This document shows positions 25,804-35,018 of a stretch of DNA of 64,000 bases, one piece after another. A program made the translations under genes and the position numbers. The DNA comes from Escherichia sp. E4742 (GTDB lineage: Bacteria > Pseudomonadota > Gammaproteobacteria > Enterobacterales > Enterobacteriaceae). Numbering within the stretch: position 1 is the first letter of the stretch; each line of letters begins with the position of its first letter. The notes under the pieces are model-generated. The model made no database searches. It saw nothing but the letters and a program-made list of their open reading frames with translations, and was not told the origin of the DNA. The DNA is taken from assembly GCF_005843885.1 (NCBI RefSeq), contig NZ_CP040443.1:3224001-3288000 (forward strand). The letters run 5' to 3'.

Positions 25804-26925
25804 CCAGTTTAAGCACCTCTTTGGGAATGGAAATATGTCTGTTCAGCGCCGGGCGCGGCTGTGCGCCGTCGCGCCAGTGTTTCATTTGCAGGACGTAGGT
25901 CAGAACGTGGGCGATGGCCCGGTAAAGCTGAAACGGAATTTGCTGATTCACCTGGGTGGTGTAGTAAACCGAGCGCGCCAGTCGCGGAAACTCCACCACT
26001 TCCACCTGATTTTCAGCAGCGACCTGGCGAATATAGAGCGCAATTTCATCAGTGCCTTTCGCCACCACAAACGGCGCGGTGGCACGCGACGAGTCATACT
26101 GCAACGCCACGGCGTAGTGGGTCGGGTTGGTGATCACCACGTTGGCTTTTGGCACCATTTTGCGAATCTGCCCCATCGCCAGTTGCCGTTGCAGCCGCCG
26201 CACGCGGGCCTTCACTTCCGGCTTACCTTCCTGATTTTTGTACTCTTCTTTCAGCTCCTGTTTGGTCATCTTCAGCCCTTTGGTAAACAGGGCTTTCGCC
26301 AGCGGCACGTCGACAAGCGCAAAGAAGATAAACAGGATGACAAAGTTGCGCATCACGCTGGCGTAGAGCGACAAACCCTCATTCATCGCCAGTTTGAACG
26401 GCAGCGCCTGCAGGCCGAGAAAGGCGGCAAAGTTATTGCGCAGGCTAATCCAAAGCATTACCAGCACCACCACCGACTTCACCGTCATCTTCCCCGTTTC
26501 CGCCAGATGCTCACTGGAAAACAGTCGCCCAATGCCTTTTAACGGGCTGATTTTGCTGAAGTCCGGGAGGATTTTTTTCGGCAGAAACAGCCAGCCGCCA
26601 GGCACCAGCGAAGAGAGCAGCGCGGCGGCGGGCATCGGCAGCAAGGTGAGAATAAACTTGCCGAGAATTAACAGGTGATGGCGCAGAAACTGGCCGATTA
26701 CCTCCGGGTTATTAATCTCCTGCGCATACTGATGCACGCTGATAAAACTCTCGCGCACAAAATCGGCATACCACGGGAAACTGCTGGAGATCACCACAAA
26801 CGCCGCAAACAGGCTCGCTGCCAGCCCCATATCCTTCGAGCGTGGTAGTTGCCCCTCTTCGCGCGCTTTTCGCAGCTTTTGCGCCGAGGGCTTCTCTGTA
26901 TTTCTTCGCTGCTGCTATCCGCCAT
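25787..26925 (-). pseudogene. lfhB: Flag-2 export switch protein LfhB (FlhB family), frameshifted near the N-terminus
   Basis: FlhB homologue that controls the switch in substrate specificity. The body is intact (membrane helices at VVISSSFPWYADFVRES and onward, autocleavage motif NPTH in VVITNPTHYAVALQYD). The expected start ATG at 26923-26925 gives MADSSSEE and then runs out of frame into IQRSPRRKS. One base later the frame reads TEKPSAQKLRKAREEGQLPR, exactly the FlhB N-terminal signature. The minus-strand GAAGAAATACAG therefore lacks one A; restoring it gives a 379-aa protein. The in-frame ATG at 26830 could at best make a version missing about 32 residues, with no proper ribosome-binding site. 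It overlaps the lfiR stop by 11 bases. Flag-2 export is probably inactive in this strain unless the base is a sequencing error or is bypassed by slippage. Confidence 0.88.
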
Positions 26926-27697
26926 AGTGACCTTTCAGCGCGTCGAGTTGCTGCAACACAAAATTCGCCAGATGCAGATAGTGATCCGGCAGGTTGTAGA
27001 GCAGGGTGGCAAAGCAGACCAGCCCCGCCAGCATGTTGATGGGAAAGCCGAGCGAAAAGAGATTCAGCGGCGGTGCAATGCGGTTGAGCAGGCCAAAGCA
27101 GCCCTGCACAATCAGCATGATGAAAGTGGTCGGCAGCGCCAGCAGCGATGCCGACGCCAGCACCCAGCTAAAGGCCAGCGCGATGGTGCGCAGAGTTTGC
27201 GGATGCAGTGCGTTGCCAATCGGCCAGTAGGTGAAGCCCTTGTACAACACGCTCACCAGCAGCAGATGCCCATCCATGGCAAAAAACAGCAGGATCGCGT
27301 AGACGTTAATAAGCTCCGCCAGCACGGTTGTTGATGCGCCGCTGCTCGGGTCGTTCATCACCGCCATGCTCATCCCCATATTGAACGAGAGAATCTGCCC
27401 GGCGAGTTGCAGCGCCAGAAACAGAAACTGAAACATCAGCCCGAATAACATTCCCCATAATATTTGCTCCACCGTCAGGATCAGGCTGTTGAGCGATAGC
27501 AGGTCGTGGGGAATGGGATGGGGGATCAACGGCGTGATGATAATTGCCAGCGCCAGCGACAGAATAATCCGCACGCGCACGGTCAGGGCGCTGTTATCCA
27601 GCACCGGCACATAGCGCAGAAACGCCATAATGCGCACGAAGGGAAACCACAGCCCCAGCGCCAGATCCGTCAGTTGCGTAACGTCGCTTGTGCGCAT
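26915..27697 (-). CDS. lfiR: Flag-2 export protein LfiR (FliR family)
   Basis: 260 aa from the Met of MRTSDVTQLTDLALG, which lies one base after the lfiQ stop; an open extension further upstream lies inside lfiQ and is ignored. Integral membrane core component of the flagellar export gate (FliPQR). Several membrane helices are visible (IILSLALAIIITPLIPH, ILWGMLFGLMFQFLFLALQLAGQ) together with the family motif QILSFNMGMSMAVMNDPSSG. Confidence 0.95.
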   Translation of the reverse strand: MRTSDVTQLTDLALGLWFPFVRIMAFLRYVPVLDNSALTVRVRIILSLALAIIITPLIPHPIPHDLLSLNSLILTVEQILWGMLFGLMFQFLFLALQLAGQILSFNMGMSMAVMNDPSSGASTTVLAELINVYAILLFFAMDGHLLLVSVLYKGFTYWPIGNALHPQTLRTIALAFSWVLASASLLALPTTFIMLIVQGCFGLLNRIAPPLNLFSLGFPINMLAGLVCFATLLYNLPDHYLHLANFVLQQLDALKGHYGG

Positions 27698-27698
27698 C

Positions 27699-27971
27699 TT
27701 AATGAACCAGCAACGCGGCCTGGCTAAACAGGTGAATGCACAGAGCATGCAACTGGATAATCATCCATTTGCCGCACACCCCCAGCACCACCAGCGTGAC
27801 AATCAACCTTGGCAAAAAGCTCAAAGTCTGTTCGTTAATCTGCGTCACCGCCTGGAACACGCTCACCAGCAGGCCGACCAGCAGGCTTGGCACCACCAGT
27901 ACCGAAACCAGTAAAATCACCACTTTTATGCCACTGGCGACAATGTCGGCGGCTACGTCTACGGTCAACAT
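27699..27971 (-). CDS. lfiQ: Flag-2 export protein LfiQ (FliQ family)
   Basis: 90 aa, two membrane helices (IKVVILLVSVLVVPSLLVGLLVSVF and LPRLIVTLVVLGVCGKWMI) separated by the family motif QAVTQINEQTLSFLP. It is a small gate subunit that wraps the FliPR core. It sits two bases after lfiP in the export-gene cluster. Confidence 0.95.
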   Translation of the reverse strand: MLTVDVAADIVASGIKVVILLVSVLVVPSLLVGLLVSVFQAVTQINEQTLSFLPRLIVTLVVLGVCGKWMIIQLHALCIHLFSQAALLVH

Positions 27972-27973
27972 AA

Positions 27974-28726
27974 TCAGCCCAGCCCCAGCCCGCGAATGCT
28001 GGTGGTAAGCGTGCCGATGGTCAGCGACCAGCCGTCGATCAGTACAAACAGCATCAGCTTAAACGGCAGCGAAACAATCAGCGGCGACAGCATCATCATC
28101 CCCATCGCCATCAGAACGCTTGCGACAATCAGGTCGATCACCAGAAACGGGATATAAATCATAAAGCCAATCTGGAAGGCGGTTTTCAGCTCGCTCAACA
28201 CATAGGCGGGCACCACAATCGTGAGATCCTGGTCAGCGGCATTGCCCTTCGCGCCGCCGATGGTCATGATTTGCGCCATCGCTTTTTTGTCGGTCTGCGC
28301 CAGCATAAAGCGTTTGAGCGGTGTAGCGGCGGTACTTAGCGCATCGGTCAGGGTAATCTGATCGTTTTCGAACGGCACCACCGCGTGGTCGTAAATATTG
28401 AGCCAGATCGGGCGCATCACCAGCATGGTGAGTGAGAGCGCAATGCCAATCAGAATGCGGTTTGGCGGTGTTTGCTGCAGCCCCAGCGCCTGGCGCAGCA
28501 GTGACAGCACGATAATAAAGCGCGTAAAGCAGGTCATCATCAGCACCATTGTCGGCAGCAAACCGACGAGGGTCATCAGAATCAGTACCTGAATTTTGAC
28601 GCTGTACTCCTGAGTGTTGCCGTGAGTGACCACGTTAAGCAGCGCAATATCACCGCCCTGGGCGATTGCCAGCGGCGCGAGCGCCAGCAGCCCAAGGCCC
28701 AGCGTCAGTTGAGTGCGGCGTTTCAT
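27974..28726 (-). CDS. lfiP: Flag-2 export protein LfiP (FliP family)
   Basis: 250 aa. It has a cleavable N-terminal signal (MKRRTQLTLGLGLLALAPLAIA), as known for FliP, then four membrane segments with family motifs TCFTRFIIVLSLLRQALGLQ and PAYVLSELKTAFQIGFMIYIPFLVIDLIV. It forms the central pore of the export gate. It overlaps lfiN by four bases (ATGA). No fliO homologue is present between lfiN and lfiP. Confidence 0.96.
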   Translation of the reverse strand: MKRRTQLTLGLGLLALAPLAIAQGGDIALLNVVTHGNTQEYSVKIQVLILMTLVGLLPTMVLMMTCFTRFIIVLSLLRQALGLQQTPPNRILIGIALSLTMLVMRPIWLNIYDHAVVPFENDQITLTDALSTAATPLKRFMLAQTDKKAMAQIMTIGGAKGNAADQDLTIVVPAYVLSELKTAFQIGFMIYIPFLVIDLIVASVLMAMGMMMLSPLIVSLPFKLMLFVLIDGWSLTIGTLTTSIRGLGLG

Positions 28727-29094
28727 GGCGCCAGTTCGTTGATGTCGCGGGTGTTGAACTCCAGCACGCGCAGGCCGTACTTTTCGTTGACCACCACCAC
28801 TTCCGCTTTGCCCAGCAGGATATTGTTCACTTTAATATCCAGCGGCTCTCCGGCGAGTTTATCCAGCTCAATCACCGTGTCGTCGTCGATGTTAAGCAGG
28901 TCGGCTAACATAATTTCCACCGACGACACTTCCAGCGTTAAGGTCACCGGAATGCGTTTCAGCAGCGTCATCGAGTCGGAAAAGCGGTCTTCCTGGCGGG
29001 TGACCCGCGTTGCGGTATCGGCGGATTTCACCGCAGGCGCAACGTCATCGGTCAGGCCAAAATCCTCAGCTAAAATATCTTCTTGCTTACTCAT
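28723..29094 (-). CDS. lfiN: Flag-2 switch protein LfiN (FliN family)
   Basis: 123 aa from the Met of MSKQEDILAEDFG (an upstream extension overlaps lfiM and is not used). C-terminal SpoA domain (about 50-123) with PVTLTLEVSSVEIMLADLL, LDKLAGEPLDIKVNNILLGKAEVVVVNEKYGLRV, the FliN/YscQ signature. It is a C-ring component that binds CheY-P or the export apparatus in other systems. It overlaps lfiM by 8 bases. Confidence 0.95.
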   Translation of the reverse strand: MSKQEDILAEDFGLTDDVAPAVKSADTATRVTRQEDRFSDSMTLLKRIPVTLTLEVSSVEIMLADLLNIDDDTVIELDKLAGEPLDIKVNNILLGKAEVVVVNEKYGLRVLEFNTRDINELAP

Positions 29095-29938
29095 GGCTAT
29101 TCTCATTCTTGCCCGCCAGCTCCGACAAAAACAGTTTGTCTTTGTCTTCCACAATCAGGGCGCTAAATAATTCAGATTGCCCAATCGCCACCGGGAACGT
29201 TTCTCCCAGCGAAATGGGTAAAATATCCCCGGCTTTTATTTGTGCCAGATCGGCGACATTCAGCGACAGCTCGGCGATTTTGACGTTCAGGGTCAGCGGC
29301 AGGGATCGGATGATCTCTTTAATCAGTGCCGGTTTATTGACCGATTTCGCCACCTGCTGCGGTTTACTGTGCTCGCTATGGCGAATCAGATTTAAAATAA
29401 AATCGGTGTGGGCATCGTCGAGCAAAATACGGAAACTGCTCTCTTCATCGCCCGCAAGGGTAAAGGTTAATTGATACGCCCAGTGGGTAATCACCGTGCT
29501 GCTATCCAGTTTTAATTTCAGCGCGATACCGGAGGTTTGCAGATTAAATATCTGCGTGCAGATATCCAGCGCGAGTCGGTTTTTTAATCGTGTTTCAGTT
29601 TTGGTCGGTAGTCCATGATGCGATTTCGTTTCTTCAAGAGATGATTCCAGACCATAAAAATTGCCCAGCAGCATTAACAGCAAGGAGCGATCAATATCAA
29701 ACGCCAGATGCCCGACCTGGGAAACCATCAGTTCGGCGTTTTTATTAATAATATCCATTTCGCAGCCAATCTTTTTTAAGGTGATATTGCTGCGATGCTT
29801 TTTGAGAAAGTAGCTACCCAGATGTGAATCAATAACATCAAAATTCCCTGTAAACAGGGTCGGCAGGCGATGGTAGGGGCGTCCGAGCCGATTACCTTCT
29901 AATTTAAAGATGCCTGGCGTTTTACTGTACTTCAGCAT
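29087..29938 (-). CDS. lfiM: Flag-2 switch protein LfiM (FliM family)
   Basis: 283 aa. FliM-like C-ring protein, divergent. The middle CheC-like domain (about 40-190) is recognisable (FTGNFDVIDSHLGSYFL) and the C-terminal SpoA domain (about 205-283) contains LPLTLNVKIAELSLNVADLAQIKAGDILPISL. The N-terminus is short: the acidic CheY-binding EIDAL-type motif of classical FliM is not seen, which would fit a lateral flagellum that does not respond to CheY. First gene of the leftward lfiMNPQR-lfhBA operon; its promoter lies in the 385-base gap shared with lafK. Confidence 0.9.
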   Translation of the reverse strand: MLKYSKTPGIFKLEGNRLGRPYHRLPTLFTGNFDVIDSHLGSYFLKKHRSNITLKKIGCEMDIINKNAELMVSQVGHLAFDIDRSLLLMLLGNFYGLESSLEETKSHHGLPTKTETRLKNRLALDICTQIFNLQTSGIALKLKLDSSTVITHWAYQLTFTLAGDEESSFRILLDDAHTDFILNLIRHSEHSKPQQVAKSVNKPALIKEIIRSLPLTLNVKIAELSLNVADLAQIKAGDILPISLGETFPVAIGQSELFSALIVEDKDKLFLSELAGKNENSHE

Positions 29939-30116
29939 GGCTTACTTTCTCTGCTGTAATGGTATGGGCGTTTTTGTGCACACAAATCCGGCAGTGACAC
30001 AGGTGAGGTATTAAATAGAGGGGGCGTGAAAGGGGCAAATTATTAATAGGGTGAAAAAATAATTAAATTATTAATGGGTGATATGTCGGCCACTGTCATA
30101 AAACATTGCACGAACT

Positions 30117-30200
<84 letters not shown>

Positions 30201-30323
30201 GTTCTAACTTATTGTTAAATATAAAATAATATTTTTATTATCGTTTAATTCAAACTTGTTAATCCTGTCGGTGATACGCTTAAGAACATCCTGATTAATG
30301 TCGCTACTTATATCGTTCACCCT

Positions 30324-31310
30324 ATGTCTGAACTTATTGCATCTGCCGCCTCCAGCATTAACGCTTTTACTCTGGCAAAGCGTGTCGCCGCCTTTAACGT
30401 GCCGGTCCTGATTCAGGGCGAAACCGGCGCGGGGAAAGAGTGCGTGGCGAAATATATTCACACCGTGGCCTTCGGTGAAAATGATAACGCGCCCTATATC
30501 GGCGTGAACTGCGCGGCTATCCCGGAAAATATGCTGGAATCCACCTTATTTGGCTACGACAAAGGCGCATTTACCGGCGCAATTGCCAGCGTGCCAGGAA
30601 AAATGGAACTGGCAAATAATGGCACCTTATTGCTCGATGAAATTGGTGAAATGCCGCTGGCGCTACAGGCCAAAATATTACGCGTATTGCAGGAGCAGCA
30701 GGTTGAGCGATTAGGCAGTAATAGGCAAATTAAACTTAATTTTCGCCTGATTGCCTGCACCAATAAAAACCTTGAGCAGGAAGTTGCCGCCGGACGTTTT
30801 CGTGAAGATCTCTATTATCGTCTGGCGGTTATTCCTATTACCATGCCGCCGCTGCGTGAACGTCTGAACGATATTATTCCGCTGGCAGAGTCATTTATTA
30901 AAAAATACGCCACGGTGCTGGTGAAAAATATCACCCTGTCGGAGTCCACCCGCCGTGCGCTGCTGAATTACCGCTGGCCCGGTAACGTTCGTCAACTGGA
31001 AAACGCCATTCAGCGGGGAATGATTTTAAATCGCGACGGCGTGATTTTCCCGGACGCACTAGGTCTGCCAGAAACCGACGTTGCCGACCGCAGCGAACTG
31101 CAATGGCCTGTTCAGCCCGCCGTCCACATTGCCGAAACCAGTGATTTAGGCCAGCACGGACGAAGCGCGCAATATCAATATATCGCCGACCTGATGCGTA
31201 AATATCAGGGCAACCGCAGCAAAATCGCCGACCTGTTAGGTATTACCCCGCGCGCATTGCGCTATCGACTGGCCTCTATGCGTAAGCACGGTATCGAAGT
31301 TTTCTCCTGA
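30324..31310 (+). CDS. lafK: Flag-2 master regulator LafK, sigma54-dependent activator
   Basis: 328 aa. AAA+ enhancer-binding activator with Walker A GETGAGKE (residues 32-39), the sigma54-contacting GAFTGA loop (81-86), Walker B LLLDEIGEM (about 102-110), arginine-finger region and a C-terminal Fis-type helix-turn-helix (NRSKIADLLGITPRALRYRL). It begins almost directly with the AAA+ domain: the roughly 110-residue N-terminal regulatory domain seen in other LafK/FlrC-type regulators is missing and no start codon is available upstream in frame, so it may be constitutively competent. Start lacks a good ribosome-binding site. First gene of the rightward lafK-lfiEFGHIJ cluster. It probably activates the sigma54 promoters found before lafV, lfgB and lafB. 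Confidence 0.93.
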   Translation: MSELIASAASSINAFTLAKRVAAFNVPVLIQGETGAGKECVAKYIHTVAFGENDNAPYIGVNCAAIPENMLESTLFGYDKGAFTGAIASVPGKMELANNGTLLLDEIGEMPLALQAKILRVLQEQQVERLGSNRQIKLNFRLIACTNKNLEQEVAAGRFREDLYYRLAVIPITMPPLRERLNDIIPLAESFIKKYATVLVKNITLSESTRRALLNYRWPGNVRQLENAIQRGMILNRDGVIFPDALGLPETDVADRSELQWPVQPAVHIAETSDLGQHGRSAQYQYIADLMRKYQGNRSKIADLLGITPRALRYRLASMRKHGIEVFS

Positions 31311-31324
31311 CCCGGAAGTTAAAA

Positions 31325-31666
31325 ATGAGCATTACTAATATCAACAGCACCATGCAGGCGCAAATCATGCAGGATGTGCAGCGGATGCAGGCCAACGCCC
31401 AGGCACCGGTGCTGCCCGCCATGACCTTCAGTTCCACTGACCCGGACGTTTCGTTTAACCGCATCATGTCCGGCGCGCTCGGTCATGTAGACCAGTTCCA
31501 GCAGGTGGCAGAGCAGCAGCAAACCGCTGTCGACACGGGCAAAAGCGATGACCTGGCAGGCGCGATGATCGCCAGCCAGCAGGCGTCGCTCTCTTTTTCC
31601 GCGCTGGTGCAGGTGCGCAACAAAATTGCCACCGGATTTAACGATCTGATGAGTTTGTCGATCTAA
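31325..31666 (+). CDS. lfiE: Flag-2 hook-basal body adaptor LfiE (FliE family)
   Basis: 113 aa. FliE joins the MS ring to the rod and is an early export substrate. Family C-terminus visible: ASLSFSALVQVRNKIATGFNDLMSLSI, with VSFNRIMSGALGHVDQFQQ upstream. Follows lafK by 14 bases with a GGAAG ribosome-binding site. Confidence 0.94.
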   Translation: MSITNINSTMQAQIMQDVQRMQANAQAPVLPAMTFSSTDPDVSFNRIMSGALGHVDQFQQVAEQQQTAVDTGKSDDLAGAMIASQQASLSFSALVQVRNKIATGFNDLMSLSI

Positions 31667-31670
31667 CCCT

Positions 31671-33317
31671 ATGAATGCACAAATAAAGAAGTTAACCCAG
31701 GCGTTTCCGGCGTTTCGACTGCGTCTCGCAGATAACAAACGCTGGGCGTTGATGGCGGGCGCGGGGCTTGCCGTTGCGGCGACGGCGATTATCGTCAGTG
31801 TGCTGTGGACCAGCAATCGCGGTTATGTCTCGCTCTACGGACGCCAGGAAAATCTGCCCGTGTCGCAGATTGTCACCGTGCTGGACGGCGAAAAGCTCAC
31901 CTACCGCATTGACCCGCAGAGCGGGCAGATTCTGGTGCCGGAAGACGAACTGTCGAAAACGCGCATGACCCTTGCCGCCAAAGGCGTGCAGGCGATATTG
32001 CCCAGCGGCTACGAGCTGATGGACAAAGACGAAGTGCTCGGCAGCAGCCAGTTCGTGCAGAACGTGCGCTATAAACGCAGCCTCGAAGGGGAGCTGGCGC
32101 AGAGCATCATGTCGCTGGACGCGGTGGAGAGCGCACGGGTGCATCTGGCGCTCAACGAAGAGAGCTCTTTTGTGGTCAGCGATGAGCCGCAAAACAGCGC
32201 CTCGGTGGTGGTGCGTCTGCATTACGGCGCGAAGCTGAATATGGACCAGGTTAACGCCATTGTGCATCTGGTTTCCGGCAGTATTCCGGGGCTGCACGCC
32301 AGCAAAGTTAGCGTCGTCGATCAGGCAGGAAATCTGCTGACCGACGGCATTGGTGCGGGCGAAGTGGTTTCTGCCGCTACCCGTAAACGCGATCAGATCC
32401 TCAAAGATATTCAGGACAAAACCCGCGCCAGCGTGGCGAACGTGCTGGATTCGCTGGTCGGTACGGGGAATTACCGCGTCAGCGTGATGCCGGATCTCGA
32501 TCTCAGCACCATCGACGAAACTCAGGAACACTACGGCGACGCACCGAAAATCAACCGCGAAGAGAGCGTGCTGGACAGCGACAACAATCAGGTAGCGATG
32601 GGCGTGCCTGGTTCGCTCAGCAACCGTCCGCCGGTTGCGGCGAATCAGATGACCAACGGTACGGAAGAAAACCGCTCGCCGGAAGCGTTATCCAAACACA
32701 GCGAAAGCAAACGCGATTACTCTTACGACCGCAGCGTCCAGCATATTCAGCATCCCGGCTTTGCGGTGAAACGCCTCAACGTGGCGGTGGTGCTCAATCA
32801 AAACGCCCCGGCGTTGAAAAACTGGAAGCCGGAGCAGACCGCACAGCTTACCGCGCTGCTGAACAATGCCGCCGGTATCGACGCTCAGCGCGGCGACAAC
32901 CTGACGCTTTCACTGCTCAACTTTGTGCCGCAGGCGGTGCCGGTCGAACCGGTGATCCCGCTGTGGAAAGATGACAGCGTGCTGGCGTGGGTGCGGCTGA
33001 TTGGCTGCGGCCTGCTGGCGCTGTTGTTGCTGTTCTTCGTGGTGCGCCCGGTAATGAAACGACTGACGGCGGTACGTGCGCCGGTTATCACACCAGAACC
33101 GGAAGCCGTCAGCGAACCGTGGATTGCCACGCCGGAAGAGGAGCGCAAAAACGTCGACCTGCCGTCGCTGCCCGGCGATGACAGCCTGCCGTCCCAGAGT
33201 TCCGGCCTCGAAGTAAAACTCGAGTTCCTGCAAAAACTGGCCATGAGCGACACCGATCGCGTTGCCGAAGTTCTCAGACAATGGATTACCAGCAATGAGC
33301 GAATTGACAACAAATAA
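31671..33317 (+). CDS. lfiF: Flag-2 MS-ring protein LfiF (FliF family)
   Basis: 548 aa. The two membrane helices typical of FliF are seen near 28-46 (LMAGAGLAVAATAIIVSVLW) and about 440-460 (LIGCGLLALLLLFFVVRPVM). Ring-building motifs lie between (YVSLYGRQENLPVSQIVTVL, RYKRSLEGELAQSIMSLDAVESARVHLA). The C-terminal cytoplasmic tail binds LfiG. Four bases after lfiE; its 3' end overlaps lfiG by 23 bases. Confidence 0.96.
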   Translation: MNAQIKKLTQAFPAFRLRLADNKRWALMAGAGLAVAATAIIVSVLWTSNRGYVSLYGRQENLPVSQIVTVLDGEKLTYRIDPQSGQILVPEDELSKTRMTLAAKGVQAILPSGYELMDKDEVLGSSQFVQNVRYKRSLEGELAQSIMSLDAVESARVHLALNEESSFVVSDEPQNSASVVVRLHYGAKLNMDQVNAIVHLVSGSIPGLHASKVSVVDQAGNLLTDGIGAGEVVSAATRKRDQILKDIQDKTRASVANVLDSLVGTGNYRVSVMPDLDLSTIDETQEHYGDAPKINREESVLDSDNNQVAMGVPGSLSNRPPVAANQMTNGTEENRSPEALSKHSESKRDYSYDRSVQHIQHPGFAVKRLNVAVVLNQNAPALKNWKPEQTAQLTALLNNAAGIDAQRGDNLTLSLLNFVPQAVPVEPVIPLWKDDSVLAWVRLIGCGLLALLLLFFVVRPVMKRLTAVRAPVITPEPEAVSEPWIATPEEERKNVDLPSLPGDDSLPSQSSGLEVKLEFLQKLAMSDTDRVAEVLRQWITSNERIDNK

Positions 33318-34305
33318 GAGCAACAGCTATCTGGAACAGGCGGCGATCCTGCTGCTGTGTCTGGGCGAAGAAGCGGCGGCGACGGTGATGCAAAAACTCA
33401 GCCGCGAAGAAGTGGTGCGCCTGAGCGAAAACATGGCGCGGCTTTCCGGCGTTAAAACCAGCATGGCGCGCAAAGTGATCAACAACTTCTTTGATGAGTT
33501 CCGCGAACAGAGCGGGATCAACGGCGCATCGCGCTCCATGTTGCAGGGCATTCTTAACAAAGCCCTCGGCACCGAGATTGCCAGCAGCGTGATCAACGGT
33601 ATCTACGGCGATGAGATCCGCTCGCGGATGGCGCGCCTGCAATGGGTGGAACCGCGTCAACTTGCCATGCTGATCTCCGAAGAACATCTGCAATTGCAGG
33701 CGGTGTTCCTCGCGTTTCTGACGCCGGAAATCTCGGCGGCGGTGCTTTCATATCTCAACGAATCGGTACAAAACGAAATTCTCTATCGGGTGGCGAAGCT
33801 CAACGACGTCAACCGCGACGTGGTGGATGAACTGGACAGGCTGATCGAACGTGGCCTGTCGGTGCTTTCAGAACACGGCTCGAAGGTGAAAGGCATCAAA
33901 CAGGCGGCGGATATCGTCAACCGCTTCCAGGGCAACCAGCAGGTGATCCTCGACCAGATGCGCGAGCGTGACGAAAACGTGCTGGAGCAGCTCCAGGATG
34001 AGATGTATGACTTCTTTATCCTCAGCCGCCAGAACGAAGAGGTGCGCCGACGCCTGCTCGACGAAGTGCCGATGGAAGACTGGGCGGTGGCGCTGAAAGG
34101 CACCGAAGCCCTGCTGCGCCGCTCCATTTACGCAGTAATGCCAAAACGTCAGGTGCAGCAACTGGAAGCGATCACCGCGCGCCTGGGGCCGGTACCGGTC
34201 AGCCGTATCGAACAGATCCGCCGCGAAATCATGGGCATCGCCCGTGAACTGGAAGAGGCTGGAGAGTTTCAGCTACAGCTCTTTGCGGAACAGACGGCGG
34301 AGTAA
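33295..34305 (+). CDS. lfiG: Flag-2 switch protein LfiG (FliG family)
   Basis: 336 aa from MSELTTNKSN. Torque-generating C-ring protein. N-terminal domain LEQAAILLLCLGEEAAATVMQKL binds the MS ring; the middle domain contains LAMLISEEHLQLQAVFLAFL (variant of the EHPQ motif); the C-terminal motor domain has the charged helix SRQNEEVRRRLLDEVPMEDWAVALKG. The earlier in-frame ATG at 33262 lies within lfiF and is less likely. Confidence 0.95.
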   Translation: MSELTTNKSNSYLEQAAILLLCLGEEAAATVMQKLSREEVVRLSENMARLSGVKTSMARKVINNFFDEFREQSGINGASRSMLQGILNKALGTEIASSVINGIYGDEIRSRMARLQWVEPRQLAMLISEEHLQLQAVFLAFLTPEISAAVLSYLNESVQNEILYRVAKLNDVNRDVVDELDRLIERGLSVLSEHGSKVKGIKQAADIVNRFQGNQQVILDQMRERDENVLEQLQDEMYDFFILSRQNEEVRRRLLDEVPMEDWAVALKGTEALLRRSIYAVMPKRQVQQLEAITARLGPVPVSRIEQIRREIMGIARELEEAGEFQLQLFAEQTAE

Positions 34306-34307
34306 CC

Positions 34308-35018
34308 ATGACCATTGAAACACTGCGTGGGCGCTATCGTTTACACCGTTTTTCGCCGCGCCAGCGGCCTATGGCGAGTGAACCTCTGACCGCAGGGCTC
34401 AGCACCGCCGACTACCAGCGTCAGCTAAAAGACGGTTTTCAGGAAGGGCTGCAAAAAGGCTTTGAGCAGGGGATGACCGAAGGCATCGACCAGGGATTTC
34501 TTGAAGGTCATCAAAAAGGGTTTGAAGATGGTCGACGCCAGGGCTACACCGAAGGCAGCCTCGCCGGGCAGCAGGAAGGGCGCAAACAGTTTGTGGATGC
34601 GGCGCAGCCGCTGGAAGCCATCAGCGGAAAAGTGAACGACTTCCTCGCCCATATCGAACGCAAACAGCGAGAAGATTTGCTGCAACTGGTGGAAAAAGTC
34701 ACCCGCCAGGTGATCCGCTGCGAACTGGCGCTGCAACCCACGCAGTTACTGGCGCTGGTGGAAGAGGCGCTGGCGGCCTTCCCGGCAATGCCAGAAACCC
34801 TGCAAGTGATGCTGAGTACGGAAGAGTTTAACCGCCTGCGCGACGCGGTGCCGGAAAAGGTCAGCGAATGGGGGCTGACGCCTTCGCCGGATCTGCCGCC
34901 GGGTGAATGCCGGGTGATCACCGATAAATCCGAACTGGATATCGGCTGCGAGCATCGCCTTGAACAATGCATGACTGCACTAAAAGAGACCCTAACGCCG
35001 GAGTCGCAGGGTGAGTGA
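34308..35018 (+). CDS. lfiH: Flag-2 ATPase regulator LfiH (FliH family)
   Basis: 236 aa. FliH dimer tethers the export ATPase to the C ring. The N-terminal part (about residues 40-95) holds a run of GxxxG-type repeats (GFQEGLQKGFEQGMTEG and similar), the hallmark of FliH; the C-terminal part (LVEKVTRQVIRCELALQPTQLLALVEEAL) resembles V-ATPase E subunits. Overlaps lfiI by 8 bases. Confidence 0.94.
   Translation: MTIETLRGRYRLHRFSPRQRPMASEPLTAGLSTADYQRQLKDGFQEGLQKGFEQGMTEGIDQGFLEGHQKGFEDGRRQGYTEGSLAGQQEGRKQFVDAAQPLEAISGKVNDFLAHIERKQREDLLQLVEKVTRQVIRCELALQPTQLLALVEEALAAFPAMPETLQVMLSTEEFNRLRDAVPEKVSEWGLTPSPDLPPGECRVITDKSELDIGCEHRLEQCMTALKETLTPESQGE

Noticed and set aside
25553..26542. 329-codon open frame antisense to lfhA/lfhB
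   Set aside because: Low-complexity His/Gln/Arg-rich shadow of the GC-rich flagellar genes; no ribosome-binding site or family.
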